Of a stretch of DNA of 32,046 bases, positions 31,880 to 32,046 are shown piece after piece. The notes beneath the pieces are model-generated. The model saw only the letters and a program-made list of their open reading frames with translations, did not search any database and had not been told where the DNA came from. Source of the DNA: Candidatus Alistipes avicola (GTDB taxonomy: Bacteria > Bacteroidota > Bacteroidia > Bacteroidales > Rikenellaceae); contig DWYR01000024.1 in NCBI GenBank assembly GCA_019118565.1, positions 1-32,046 on the forward strand, given 5' to 3'. Made by a program: the position numbers and the translations under genes. How positions within the stretch are numbered: position 1 is the first letter of the stretch; each line of letters begins with the position of its first letter.

Positions 31880-32046
31880 ATGAAAAAATTATCATTTTTC
31901 TTGGTCGCATTGCTGACTACTTTTGCTTTGGGCTTCAGTAGTTGTAGCGATGATGATCCGGCACAGACAGCCGTTCCGGTGATTACGGCGGCAGACCTTT
32001 CGGTGCCGGCAGAGGCTGGCGAACGTTCTTTGAACGTAGTGGTTGC
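31880..32046 (+). CDS. N-terminus of a surface-exposed lipoprotein (partial)
   Basis: The first 55 codons of a gene that runs off the right edge. The start MKKLSFFLVALLTTFALGF is a signal peptide ending in lipobox FSSC (Cys22), so the mature protein would be lipidated. SDDDP right after the cysteine resembles the Bacteroidetes lipoprotein export signal that sends proteins to the outer face of the outer membrane. The following TAADLSVPAEAGERSLNVVV resembles the first strands of a BACON or Ig-like domain, which often occurs in glycan-binding or cell-surface proteins. The function cannot be told from this fragment. It has a long leader with its own promoter. Confidence 0.8.
   Translation, partial: MKKLSFFLVALLTTFALGFSSCSDDDPAQTAVPVITAADLSVPAEAGERSLNVVV

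Overview
The window looks like chromosomal DNA from a Bacteroidetes bacterium of the order Bacteroidales. An Alistipes-like (Rikenellaceae) source is my best guess, based on protein style and moderately high GC, not on any search. Supporting signs: many genes are preceded by the Bacteroidetes sigma-factor -7 box TAnnTTTG, several with a TTTG-like -33 box about 18-21 nt upstream. Shine-Dalgarno sequences are mostly absent. A lipoprotein at the right edge carries a Cys-Ser-Asp-Asp-Asp surface-export type N-terminus. KDO (LPS) genes show a Gram-negative envelope. I see no tRNA, rRNA, CRISPR array, insertion sequence or phage gene.

Layout. 1-2592: tail of an unidentified plus-strand gene, then a minus-strand pair, an MsbA-type ABC exporter and a maltose-acetyltransferase-like enzyme. 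2674-5905: valS-rnhA (minus), closed by a strong terminator. 6064-8579: lon (plus). 8581-11444: KDO operon kdsB-kdsA-kdsD plus a YciI-like gene (plus). 11465-13150: a secreted two-lobed aspartic protease and a single-domain PAS protein (minus). 13217-16092: trpS followed by a CLC chloride channel/transporter (minus). 16138-17085: oxyR (plus), divergent from trpS. 17149-24111: a seven-gene plus-strand run, rsfS-ftsH-cdsA-psd-AI-2E family permease-riboflavin kinase domain-ahcY, with tight spacing and a strong terminator. 24183-27682: DUF456 membrane protein and M16 zinc-peptidase lipoprotein (minus). 27714-29025: panC-panD (minus). 29248-29877: HdeD/DUF308 membrane protein (plus). 29940-31469: ugd with two promoters (plus). 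31508-32046: AT-rich leader and the start of a surface lipoprotein.

How the genes fit together. Much of the window serves the cell envelope: KDO synthesis, CDP-diacylglycerol and phosphatidylethanolamine synthesis, a lipid/polysaccharide-type exporter, UDP-glucuronate synthesis, and secreted or surface proteases. Protein quality control (Lon, FtsH), translation (ValRS, TrpRS, RsfS), peroxide sensing (OxyR), the methyl cycle (AhcY) and pantothenate synthesis (PanC, PanD) make up the rest. Most genes are ordinary housekeeping genes.

The most unusual observation is in FtsH: the invariant Walker A lysine is replaced by asparagine (residue 240, codon AAT at 18266-18268), while every other catalytic motif is intact. 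Second is the roughly 280-nt leader of the right-edge lipoprotein gene, with a terminator-like hairpin, a partly competing hairpin and tiny ORFs. It resembles an attenuation region but is unproven. Also worth a look are a free-standing riboflavin-kinase domain in the ftsH-cdsA-psd operon, a CLC protein lacking the internal proton glutamate, and the bilobal retropepsin-like protease.
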